The notes under the pieces: generated by a model
Database searches by the model: none
Seen by the model: only the letters and a program-made list of their open reading frames with translations
Told to the model about the DNA's origin: nothing
Position numbers and translations under genes: made by a program
NCBI GenBank assembly: GCA_951802195.1
Contig: OX637620.1
Coordinates: 806,001-870,000, forward strand
Length of the DNA: 64,000 bases
Source: Tausonia pullulans
Taxonomy: Eukaryota; Basidiomycota; Tremellomycetes; Cystofilobasidiales; Mrakiaceae
Direction: 5' to 3'
Part shown: piece by piece, positions 1 through 12,431 of the stretch
How the letters are laid out: each line of letters begins with the position of its first letter
Numbering within the stretch: the stretch's first letter is position 1

Positions 1-149
1 CCTCCCTCGCCAGAATCCCGCCGGGCGATGTTGGCTCGTGCTTCAGCGATCGATGGATAGAAGTTCACGCTCGAAGTCGTCGTCGACGACGACGAAGCCG
101 GGCGCGCCTGGCGTAGCAGCGGAGTCGACAGCCGTTGGCGCTTGATCAT
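1..149 (-). CDS. 5' end of an unidentified gene, cut by the window edge
   Basis: On the minus strand an ATG at 149 opens a frame that stays open to the left edge, giving about 49 residues that begin MIKRQRLSTPLLRQARP, followed by a Ser/Thr run and then FYPSIAEARANIARRD. The composition is protein-like and the frame contains no stop. It would be transcribed divergently from ARG7, with about 260 bp between the two starts, a normal promoter distance here. I do not recognise the family. Codon bias alone could keep so short a GC-rich frame open, so the call is tentative. Confidence 0.35.
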   Translation of the reverse strand, partial: MIKRQRLSTPLLRQARPASSSSTTTSSVNFYPSIAEARANIARRDSGEG

Positions 150-412
150 GATCTGCTTTGAGAACGACGTTTCTCCTCTGAGTTCGATAAAAGAGGAGGT
201 CCGTGTTGATAGTCGGAAACACGTCTGAAGGGTCCTTCCCTACCTCTGGCTATCGGTCGAGTCAGGTAAGACCCATGCGCTTGACTCAACCTCCCCGCTT
301 CCTTCCTGTCCAGCTTGAACTCAAGTCAAACCCCCAACCGCCATATTTTCCTCTCTAGCTCGATCACACACAGGTCTAGCCCAAACCCCATTGCTCCCTC
401 GCCGCTCCTCAC

Positions 413-2000
413 ATGCTTCCTCTCCGCGCCGTCGCTCGCGGTCCGGCCGCCGCCTTCCTTGGTCGGTCGGTCGCCTCCATCCGATGCGCGTCGTCGGGCT
501 CGCTCGACAAGAGCCGATTCATCCACCCGGACCAGCCTGCATCGGCCTTCCCGCTCGGCTACCAGTGCGCGGCGACCCACTGCGGTGTGAAGAAGACGAC
601 GGCCCTCGACCTGGGTCTCCTCGTTTCCGAGTCGGCCCAGACGAGTGCCGCCGCAACGTTCACGCGCAATGTCTTCCAGGCCGCGCCTGTCCATGTCTCT
701 CGGGAGGTCCTCCTCGGTCAGCACGGACGTGCCAGGGCGCTCGTCGTCAACTCAGGCTGCGCCAACGCCGTCACAGGCAAACAAGGCATGACCGATGCCC
801 GTGCGATGGTTGGGACCGTCGATGAGCTCGTCGCGTCGACCGCTCCCACGACGCTTGTCCTCTCGACGGGTGTCATTGGCCAGACACTCCCAATGGACGC
901 CATTCTCCCCTCGATCCCCAAGATCCACTCAGCGCTGTCTGCGGACCCTCAGGCGTGGGTTGACCTTTCGCGGGCGTTCATGACGACCGACACGTTCCCC
1001 AAACTGCGGACCAAGACCATCACCCTCGGCGGCGTCCCTGTCCGGTTTGCCGGTATTGACAAGGGAGCCGGCATGATTCACCCTTCAATGGGTCCTCCCA
1101 AGCCCGTTCAGCCCATGCATGGAACGCTCCTCGGAGTCATCGCCACGGACGCCGCCATCGCGCCCGAGGCGCTCCAGGCGGCACTCACCTACGCCGTCGA
1201 CCGGAGCTTCAACGCCATCACCGTCGACGGCGACATGAGCACCAACGACACCGTCGTCGCCTTTGCCAATGGTGCGAGCGGCATGGAGCGCGAACTTGTC
1301 GAGACGGACAAGGAGTGGGTGCATTTCAGGGACGAGCTCACGTCGTTCGCAGAGGACCTCGCCAAGCTCGTCGTCCGGGACGGCGAAGGCGCGACTAAGT
1401 TTGTGACGGTCAACGTCAAGGTGAGAGCAAGCCGATAGGACAAATAAGATGAGGCTTCGCTCACTGATGGTTGTTTCTCCGCCCAGGGTGCTCCGTCTTA
1501 CGAGGCGGCCAAGACTATCGCTTCGACGATCGCCACCTCCTCCCTCGTCAAGACTGCGCTCTACGGCCAGGACGCCAACTGGGGTCGCATCCTTTGCGCC
1601 ATGTACGAAGTGCTCCTTCCCACCTGCCTATCTCGCTCCGACTGACCCGTTCCCTCTGTCTTTTTCAGTGGCTACTCCGCCCTCCCTGAAGGCACCCTCG
1701 ACCCAACTAAGACCCGCGTCTCCTTCGTCCCTACAGACGGCACGCCCGAGCTCCTCCTTCTCGACCAGGGCGAGCCCGTCCCTTTCTCCGAGGAGGAAGC
1801 CGCCCGGATCCTCGCGCTCGAGGACCTTGAGATCTCGGTCCACCTTGGGGCCGGTGAGGAGGCCGCCAAATACTACACGTGTGATTTCAGCCATGTGAGT
1901 GTTTCCAAAAGTGGGCCGAGTAATAATGGTATGCCAGATTACTGATACATATGCGCACTTGCAGGAGTACGTGACGATCAACGGCGACTACCGGTCGTAG
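413..2000 (+). CDS. ARG7: Mitochondrial glutamate N-acetyltransferase / ornithine acetyltransferase (ArgJ family)
   Basis: Bifunctional enzyme of the acetylated ornithine cycle in arginine biosynthesis. It moves the acetyl group from N-acetylornithine to glutamate. Exons read as 413-1420, 1487-1602, 1669-1894 and 1965-2000, giving 461 residues, the usual length for the family. The N-terminus ([20 protein letters not shown]) is basic and lacks acidic residues, as expected for a mitochondrial presequence. Family motifs include [34 protein letters not shown] and GQDANWGRI near the C-terminus. The precursor normally cleaves itself before a conserved Thr. That Thr is present in [11 protein letters not shown], but about nine extra residues (GPPKPVQPM) separate it from the GMIHP motif. 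Known of the family: the Thr becomes the nucleophile of the beta chain. The gene converges on SYS1, with about 120 bp between the two stops. Confidence 0.93.
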
Positions 2001-2122
2001 GGGGAGCTGGAATCCAGGGGGTGGCAGTTTTGCGGCGGCGGTTGTATTCCTTTTCCAAAGTGTGATCAAATCTAGATGAGACCTTACCCATTCTCGTGTC
2101 AATAGAAGTGAAAGGCGCATCA

Positions 2123-3143
2123 TCATGTTCGGTCCAATGAGGCCCCCATCTTGCCCATCTCCATCTCCTCCCTTTCCTCATCAAACAAAGCCTCGTTCTC
2201 GCCCTCTCCCCCACCTCCGGAGTCTGCTGCCCCAGACCAATCGCCAAGGCTCTCCTGCATCTCGCGCGTGACGCAGAGCTGCTCGGCCCAGACGACGGTC
2301 CCGATCGAGGAGACCCCGACGACGAGCCACCAGAACAGGGAGGACGGGAAGGCGGCAGTATAGTAGGTTGTAAGGAGGAGGTGGACGAAGGTGAGGGTAA
2401 GGGCGTGGTCGAGGATGTATGTCGGTCGGCGGATGAGGTGGTAAAGGAAGAGAACGCTAAGGGGGAATGAGAACGTCAGCGATAGATCCATGGTCCTCCG
2501 CCTCCCAGCCTCAGGGTCGAGAGGATCGACGTGACACGCACTCGACGCAACTCGCGACAGCCCAGCACCCAGCGAGCAACCATCCCCTCCTCCGATCGAT
2601 CCTCCCATCCCATCCTCCGATCCAGTTCTCGCTGGTTTTGTCGTCTTCGTCACCAGAGACCTTCCTCCCACCGCTCCAAGCCCCGCCAAAGAGCTCCATC
2701 CAAGTCCGGTCATGCCCGTCCTCCTTTTCGCCGTGGCCGGACGACCCGACGGGTGCGCTGAACGTCGGTCGGCTGGCCATCTCACGCCAGTCCATGACGA
2801 CGGAGACAGTCGCTGGGCCGCCTTGATGCTCGAGGTAGGTCAGGGAGGGGGAGAAGGTGGAGAGGACAGGCGGTGTGAGAAGAGAGAGAACGAGATAGTG
2901 GAGGGATTGGAGGGCGATGATCTGAGGAGGGGAGCAGGTTGTGAGCTGCATATATTACGCGGACACAGAGGCGTGGGACATACTTGGCATATGATGCTGA
3001 AGCCCCAAGCCGAAGAAGAGTCAGTCGCGATTGACCGACGGATGACGGGATGAGCGCGACGCGACTGGAGAAGGACGCCCGACGCCCAGCCGAGGATCAA
3101 CGTACAGGATGGGATCCCAGCCCTGAACTCTCCGGGATGACAT
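2123..3143 (-). CDS. SYS1: SYS1-type Golgi integral membrane protein
   Basis: Sys1 proteins are small multispanning Golgi membrane proteins that recruit the Arl3/ARFRP1 GTPase. Exons on the minus strand read as 3106-3143, 2984-2996, 2542-2921 and 2123-2456, giving 254 residues. The start MSSRRVQGWDPIL matches the family's N-terminal WDP(L/I)L motif. A 13-nt micro-exon supplies IICQ, and a hydrophobic stretch beginning IIALQSLHYLVLSLLT follows. After a long hydrophilic insert come YHLIRRPTYILDHALT, then FVHLLLTTYYTAAFPSSLFW and the closing helix ending EQLC, all aligning with the conserved C-terminal half. The protein is about 100 residues longer than animal SYS1, mostly from the Gly/Asp/Glu-rich loop and the acidic tail. 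The last intron's donor (GTGCGT near 2541) was chosen on splice consensus and frame. Confidence 0.85.
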
Positions 3144-3350
3144 GGCAGAAGTATGAGCTCCTGCTTCGAAGTATTGGACCTCGATGTATGGGTGAGTGGC
3201 GAGGTGGTTCGACAGAGAGAGGGCGGGCTGCAGTAACGCCCCCAAGCCTATGTCCGTGCGCTTCGGCGGGCCGACTGAGGACGGGCAAGGGGAGGGGGAC
3301 GTGTGAGCTGTCCCAACCGACATCGGTGAGCTTCCCTCGACCACGACAGC

Positions 3351-4830
3351 ATGTCGACCTCCTCGTCCTCCTCGCTCTACTCTATCGTCGGCACCGCGCT
3401 CGTACATGCTTCCCTCGCTCCCTCTGTCAAAGCTCCCGCGTGCAAGCTGACCCCTTTGCACCAACGTCTCTCCAGGTCCCGCTCGCGCTCTACGGCCTCT
3501 GGAGAGTCACCTCATCGCCCGAGGTGGGCTCCTCGCCGGTCGCTACCGGTTCGGCTTCCTCGGATTCTGTGTCCTCCTCTTCCTCTAAGAAGAAAAAGAA
3601 GACCAAGGCCAGCAAGGAGACCTCGGCCGTCGCCCCATCGCCGACACCCTCTCCTCCCTCCGAGCCAGCGGCGGCGGCGGCTCCTGCCCCGAAGAAGGAG
3701 AAGGCCAAGAAGGAGGCTCCCCCCTCGACGAAGAAGGACAAGAAGAGCAAGGTGGCTGCCGTGAAAACTTCCCCCGCGCCGGTCGTCGAGAAGTCTAAGA
3801 CAGCTCCTGAGGAGGAGGACTCGGATGACGAGCAAGCCGTCGAGATGCCGCTCCCCGGGATGAAGGTCAAGGCGCCGCCGCCTAAGGATACCCTCGCGGA
3901 GAAGATGCAAAAGAAGAAGCAAAAGAAGATGCCCAAGACGGGTGTAGAGGAGTGAGTCGAAAGTCTGCTTTTTGTCCTATTTCAGTTGGTGGGAAATATA
4001 AGACGACGGCGGTCTGCTGCGTTGCCTCACTCACGCGACCGAATCGGCCAGCGTCCGAGCGTGTGTCTCGCCCGGGCAGCACGCGACGCGCCGACGCTAC
4101 GAGGACCTCGGGAAACAGCTCACTGATGGATACTCCTTCGTTTCGCACTGCAGCATGCTCCCCCCGGTGCTCCCTCCCCAGCGGGTCATCGCCGTCACTC
4201 AGGGCGGTGCCGTCAAGCATGCCTCGCCTGTCCTCCCTCCTCCCTCTTCCCCCCCGCGGCCTTCCTCGAGCGACGAGGATGAGGATGCGATTCCTGCTCA
4301 GCCGCTCGACAATGCCTCCTCGGCATACGAGGGCGGTTGGGAGGATCTCCCTCGTGAGCGTGAGGAGGCGTGGTCGACGATCCCGATCAAGTCTAAGACC
4401 AAGCCGAGTTCGTCGGCTCCCCTTCGTCCATTTCAGACGTATCACTGACGCCCCCCACCTCCCCACCAACTCGTCCCCTCACCAGAGCCCGCGTCTTCTT
4501 TCACCTCTCCCTCTCAGCAGGCTGCTGCCGCTTCGGCCTCGGCCGCCGCGGACAAGAAGGCTCGCCAAAACGCCATGCGTGCGGAGAAGAACCGCCAAGT
4601 CAAGGCCGCCGCAGAGGAAGACCGTCTCCAACGTCTCGCCCAGCACAAGAAGGGTCTTGAGAAGTGTGTCTCCCAAGACATGCTTCCTCTCTGCCTCGGC
4701 GTACAGTGTAGCTGACTATGCGTATCGTCTGCTACCCAGAGAGAGGATCAAGGAGCTCTACTCGGGCACTCGGAGGGACCATGGCCAGAAGGCAAGCGTC
4801 GCCGCGAACGGACAGCTCATCTGGGATTAG
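3351..4830 (+). CDS. Unrecognised fungal protein: short N-terminal hydrophobic segment, Lys-rich middle, basic C-terminal helix
   Basis: The ATG at 3351 opens MSTSSSSSLYSIVGTAL, which continues after an intron into VPLALYGLWRV and so forms a single hydrophobic segment. A low-complexity Lys/Ala/Pro region (3580-3780) and an acidic patch (EEEDSDDEQAVEMPLPGMK) follow. Later exons read RYEDLGKQLTDGYSFV, then acidic and Ser-rich sequence with a GGWEDLP motif (near 4340), then a charged helix (KKARQNAMRAEKNRQVKAAA, 4550-4660), and finish with KASVAANGQLIWD before the stop at 4830. The charged helix plus the 'ASV..NGQLIWD' end resemble an uncharacterised conserved fungal protein, but I cannot name it. 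Exon joins between 3950 and 4080 and near 4430 are uncertain. The open frame upstream of 3351 is not supported as coding. Confidence 0.6.
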
Positions 4831-5189
4831 TGAGAAGACTTGCGCAAAATATAAAGATTTGCTTCATTCACAGAAGGGACGGGTCCGCCGGGGACCATTT
4901 CTGCGTTGGCATCTTGAGAGAGCGAGCCGTGGGGACTCCCCTGGGACAATGCTCCGGTCGAATGATTGTGCTTGAGAGCCTATCACCGCGAGCCTATCAC
5001 CGCGAGCCGACAATCTAAGGGACGCGACCCCGAGTTTCGGCTCATAGGAGCATGACTAAGTGGGGCTCGGGAATATCTGGTCTTAACTGTGCGTGAGCGA
5101 GAGCTCTGCGCCCGTAGGCGCCACCAAGCAGCGACAGGCCACGCGAGGTTTTATTGAGGGAGCGCCCTTCCAGTCCAACATCACCAACC
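4831..5189. other. Intergenic stretch with a short tandem repeat
   Basis: No convincing gene. A 14-bp unit (gagcctatcaccgc) is repeated 2.4 times at 4976-5008. The rest is presumably the 3' region of the upstream gene and the promoter of whatever starts near 5190. Confidence 0.5.
4976..5008. repeat. 14-bp tandem repeat, 2.4 copies
   Basis: The unit gagcctatcaccgc is directly repeated and followed by a partial third copy (gagcc). It lies between genes and has no visible coding role. Confidence 0.8.
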
Positions 5190-7112
5190 ATGCTCTCCTC
5201 CCTCTTACCCATTAAACGATCCGCCATCCTTCTCAACTTCCTGGGTCTTGTGGCCGCCGTTCTTGTAAAATTATTAGTTGCGCTCGAGCCGGTGAAGTGG
5301 TCGTCCGCGGCGCCGCTCCCGATTCTGACCACCTCGCACGCCCGCCGCCTTCCTCTCTCTCTGTCATGTCCACTTTCCCCAAAACAAGGTATACACTGAA
5401 TTCAACTACCTCTCAGGCCCAGATTCTGAGTCAAATCTCTATGGAGACGCTTTCCGGGCATTCAAATGATTCGTTGACGAAGATATCGGCTCGTGGTACT
5501 CATCGGCGTCCTCCGACCGGGTTTGGGCCTGGGGAAGAATCCTTGCATGACTGCCAGACTGACCCTTACTTACCCCTCGGATCCAGAGGGGACCTCACTG
5601 AGAGTGAAAGGGTACTCGTGAACCAATATGGCCACTCGTTCCGAAGCTCTGGCTTCCTTCAGGTGACAGTCGATCGAGCTCGCAGGATCGAGGGGAGGGA
5701 CTCCTGCTAAACTGACTGTACTGACGCCCTCCTTCATCCGAAGCTATGAACTCGACGACTGCTCGTACCTCGACTCCGTCCTCAGCGAGAGTCCCTCGTT
5801 TAACTAGCTTGTTCAAAGTACGATGTCCGGGGCTTTGTTGGACGATGGTCGTCCTTTGGCGTAGCCTTTGAAAAACACCAAAATGGGCGAGACGATCAAT
5901 GAGATAACGACCAAGACGATGAGGCGTCGCGACTCCCGGAGGCTCTGGGGTCTGCACGAAGCTGACAAGTCTCTTGGATCTCCATCAGGGTACGTTTATC
6001 TGCCTGAATGCATTCTCTGTTCGTCATCTCCGGGTGGGTTCTGTCTACAGACCGAGATAACGGACGTGCTTCTTTTCTTGCAGCTCTGATGAGCACCCAT
6101 CTCGATGAACACATCTGGAGTCCGGACGCTAGGAAATTCCAGCCAGGGGGGTATCTCGAGTTTCTCCCCAAGGTACCGCCAGAGCTCGACTCCATCCCTT
6201 GGTCTCAGCAGACGACTTTCATCGCTGACGAGAGGTTCGTCCTCATGGTGTCCTCACGAAATTCGCTCCAAGGCTGCCTCTGACCATCACCTCCTAATCA
6301 GGTCCTGCATTGGCTACAGTTTAACGGCGAGCGATTGACTTTGTACTAATCTTCTTGATAGACAGTTCTGGCCTCATTTTTTCCATGCTTTTGCTCAGAA
6401 TGAAAGTGCACACTTTCTGCCTGCTGCGCTCCCACCGGTCTGTTGTCCCTGTTCCCTTTACTCTATCTCGCCGGGTGCGGGGGATCCTTTCTCTTCTCCC
6501 CTCTCTCAGGTTCCGTCACCCAGACCCAGGCCGAAACGCACGCCCAAGATCCTTTTTTCACATGGCCGACCAGCTGAAGGTGCACATTTCTCGACTCAGA
6601 TAGAGAGCCGTCTCCTCAATCTTTTACTAGTCCTAAACATTGCCCGCATGTCGAGCTGGCTTCATTTTCTGTCCAGGAGAGTGGAACTCAGTATGTTGAA
6701 GGCACCGGATATGAAGAAGCAAATGCAAGGAGATAAAAATCCTGACAGGCGAAGAGAGCATCCGGGGCTGCTGCTGCACAATGTCGCGCAAGCGTAAAGA
6801 CGCTCTCTCTGCCATCTCTCTCATCTCTTCATCTATTCTTTGTACTTTTTCACCCTCCCTTACAGAGATTCTTCTAACTGCTGATCTCCATCTCCGCCGC
6901 AGAGGTAGTGAGGCGACGCTAGGATGACGTTGCCTATAATCTCCACCGCCATCGGAATGTCCTCCGCAATTGGCAACGGCTCCTGGCCTCTGTCCTCTCT
7001 TCTTTCTCCCTCTTCTTGGACCCGAACCTCTATCCTCTATCCTCTCCCATCTCGCTCTCCTCTGCTGACCAATCCATCTTCGAAGTGCGTTGTCTCGAAG
7101 CTCTTCTTCTGA
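5190..7112 (+). CDS. Unresolved intron-rich candidate gene; family unknown
   Basis: Several fragments look like exons but could not be joined into one frame. The ATG at 5190 opens MLSSLLPIKRSAILLNFLGL and continues hydrophobic, a good signal anchor. At 5390-5465 there is YTEFNYLSGPDSESNLYGDA. At 5744-5816, YELDDCSYLDSVLSESPSL is flanked by an acceptor-like CCGAAG and a GTACGA donor. At 6085-6235, HLDEHIWSPDARKFQPGGYL continues to PPELDSIPWSQQTTFIADER. At 6362-6420 the sequence is FWPHFFHAFAQNESAHFLPA, and helical sequence lies near 6970-7090. The order fits a type II membrane or secretory enzyme, but I recognise no catalytic motif. It may be a real gene with many introns, two genes, or a decaying gene. 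Boundaries are approximate. Confidence 0.3.
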
Positions 7113-7275
7113 CTAGTTAGCTCGACGGTCTCTCACGCTCCCCCTCGTACTCTCCGCCCCGACGCGCTTGTCCGACCGATCTGTCCTGACCTACAACCTT
7201 CTTTCTCGCTTGCTTCCTTGCTTCACAGAAACCCTACTCTTCACCTTCGACTCCCCTGCATATCTCTCAAGTACT

Positions 7276-8179
7276 ATGAGCGTGAGTGCAATGCAGAGCT
7301 GGCCAACCCTCCTCAGAAACCGACCCTCCTTTCGGCTTTGTGCGATGACGCATGCCTCTCACAGCACCTCGAGTCCCTTCCCGAAGTCTGCAGGATCCTA
7401 CTCAGGATTAAGGCTGAGAAAAGTGCATAACACTTGACTACTAGCCTCCGGAGGATCGGGGAGGTTAGATACTGACCTGAAGAGAGACCGGTGCGCACAT
7501 CTGGAAGGCCTATCCTTCGAGACTATCGCCTCCCGCCTCGACCGCGACGAGGTCTGGGTAGCTGCTCTCTTCTACGGCCAGGCCAAACCGACAGTCAAGG
7601 ACCTCGAGAAGCTTGCGGCGGTCATGATGATGCCGCCCGAAGCTTTGGTCTCGCCCGTCGGCGGTCTGGGGGAGACGTTCTTCCCGACACGCGGGTGAGC
7701 AGAAGCTCTTTCTCAGTTTCCCTCGTAAGGGTATCATTCTGACGGCAGATATACGATTCAAAGAGGACCCTGGGAGAGTATTCCCAAGGACCCGCTCCTG
7801 TACAGGCTGTACGAGGTGAGTACCGGCGGTGATTCGGCCAAGTCCGCGGTCGTCATCCGGTGACCCTGTTCGTTGGCTTCAGATCCTCATCGTCTACGGC
7901 TTCCCGATCAAGCAGTGAGCTCGAATCCAGAGTTTCTCTTGTCTTGCTCCCCCATACTGACCTGTCTGTATCAGTATCATCCACGAGAAGTTCGGCGACG
8001 GAATCATGAGCGCAATCGACTTCAACGCGCACGTCGAGAAGATTCCGAATCCGGCAGGCGGCGACAGGGTGAAAATTACGCGTACGGACTTGCCGCCTAT
8101 CTCTGTCACTCTTGTGCATGACTGATATCCTGGACCTTCTCCAGTGGACGGAAAATTCCTCCCGTACAGCAAGTGGTGA
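7276..8179 (+). CDS. cynS: Cyanate hydratase (cyanase)
   Basis: Catalyses bicarbonate-dependent breakdown of cyanate to ammonia and CO2. Exons read as 7276-7281, 7365-7422, 7508-7694, 7749-7815, 7883-7914, 7975-8081 and 8145-8179, giving 163 residues against 156 in E. coli. The helical N-terminal domain reads [20 protein letters not shown], then [16 protein letters not shown]. The catalytic domain contains [29 protein letters not shown] and [14 protein letters not shown] at the end. The active-site Arg (LYRLYE), Glu (YEIL) and Ser (IMSAI) known from the bacterial enzyme are all present. The start is the weak point. I chose an ATG at 7276 with a 6-nt first exon (MS), spliced to the acceptor before CACCTCGAG. 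A longer upstream reading frame around 7218 cannot be excluded. Confidence 0.88.
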
Positions 8180-11866
<3,687 letters not shown>

Positions 11867-12431
11867 AGCCAGGCCACGACTCACAAGAGACGGAGCTATC
11901 CTTGACAGGTCTCTCTCGCTTTGGCCTCCTCCTCCCTCCCTTCCTTCCTTCCTTCCTTACTTCCTTCCTTCCTTCTTTCCTTCCTTCCTTTCCTCCCCGA
12001 TTATTGGACTTTCTTCTCACCCAGTCCCTCGGTCGCCTCATATTTGGCCTGTCGATCTTTCTTTCTGTCGTCTGTAGATCTTCGATATTTGTACCCTTGC
12101 CACCAGCTCAAGCGCGCACACGCGACCATTTCCTAGTGAGCCCGCTTCCTTCTTTTCCTCCTGACCCATGAGGATGACAATCAAGGGACCACGTGCTACC
12201 TCCTCCGGAGATTGAGAAACAAAAACCTCCGCTGCTGCCTCACTCCGCTTTGGGCTCCTCTCTCGAATTGACAGCGGCGCGCCTTCTTTCTTTCTTCGAC
12301 CCCTTCCCCCTAACCTCTTCCCGCTGCTTGCTCATTTCTGACTCTTTCCCCAGAGCCTTTCCCCTCTACGCGCGCACGCACGTCCCCTTGCGCGCCCCTT
12401 GGTCTCTCCGCCCGCCCATCCTTGCCCTCGG
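11867..12431. other. Pyrimidine-rich intergenic region
   Basis: 3' region of the GH9 gene and promoter/5' UTR of the methyltransferase gene. It includes a CCTT-type microsatellite at 11935-11996 and further CT-rich sequence, common upstream of fungal starts. No gene seen. Confidence 0.6.
11935..11996. repeat. (CCTT)n microsatellite
   Basis: Near-perfect CTTC tetranucleotide repeats with a few interruptions. They lie just downstream of the GH9 stop and outside coding sequence. Confidence 0.9.

Noticed and set aside
3050-3350. Upstream extension of the plus-strand frame leading into 3351
   Set aside because: It overlaps SYS1 exon 1 on the other strand and lacks protein-like sequence; ATG 3351 starts the recognisable N-terminus.
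3490-3936. Minus-strand Phe/Leu/Glu-rich frame
   Set aside because: Exact antisense of the Lys/Ser-rich exon of the plus-strand gene at 3351-4830.
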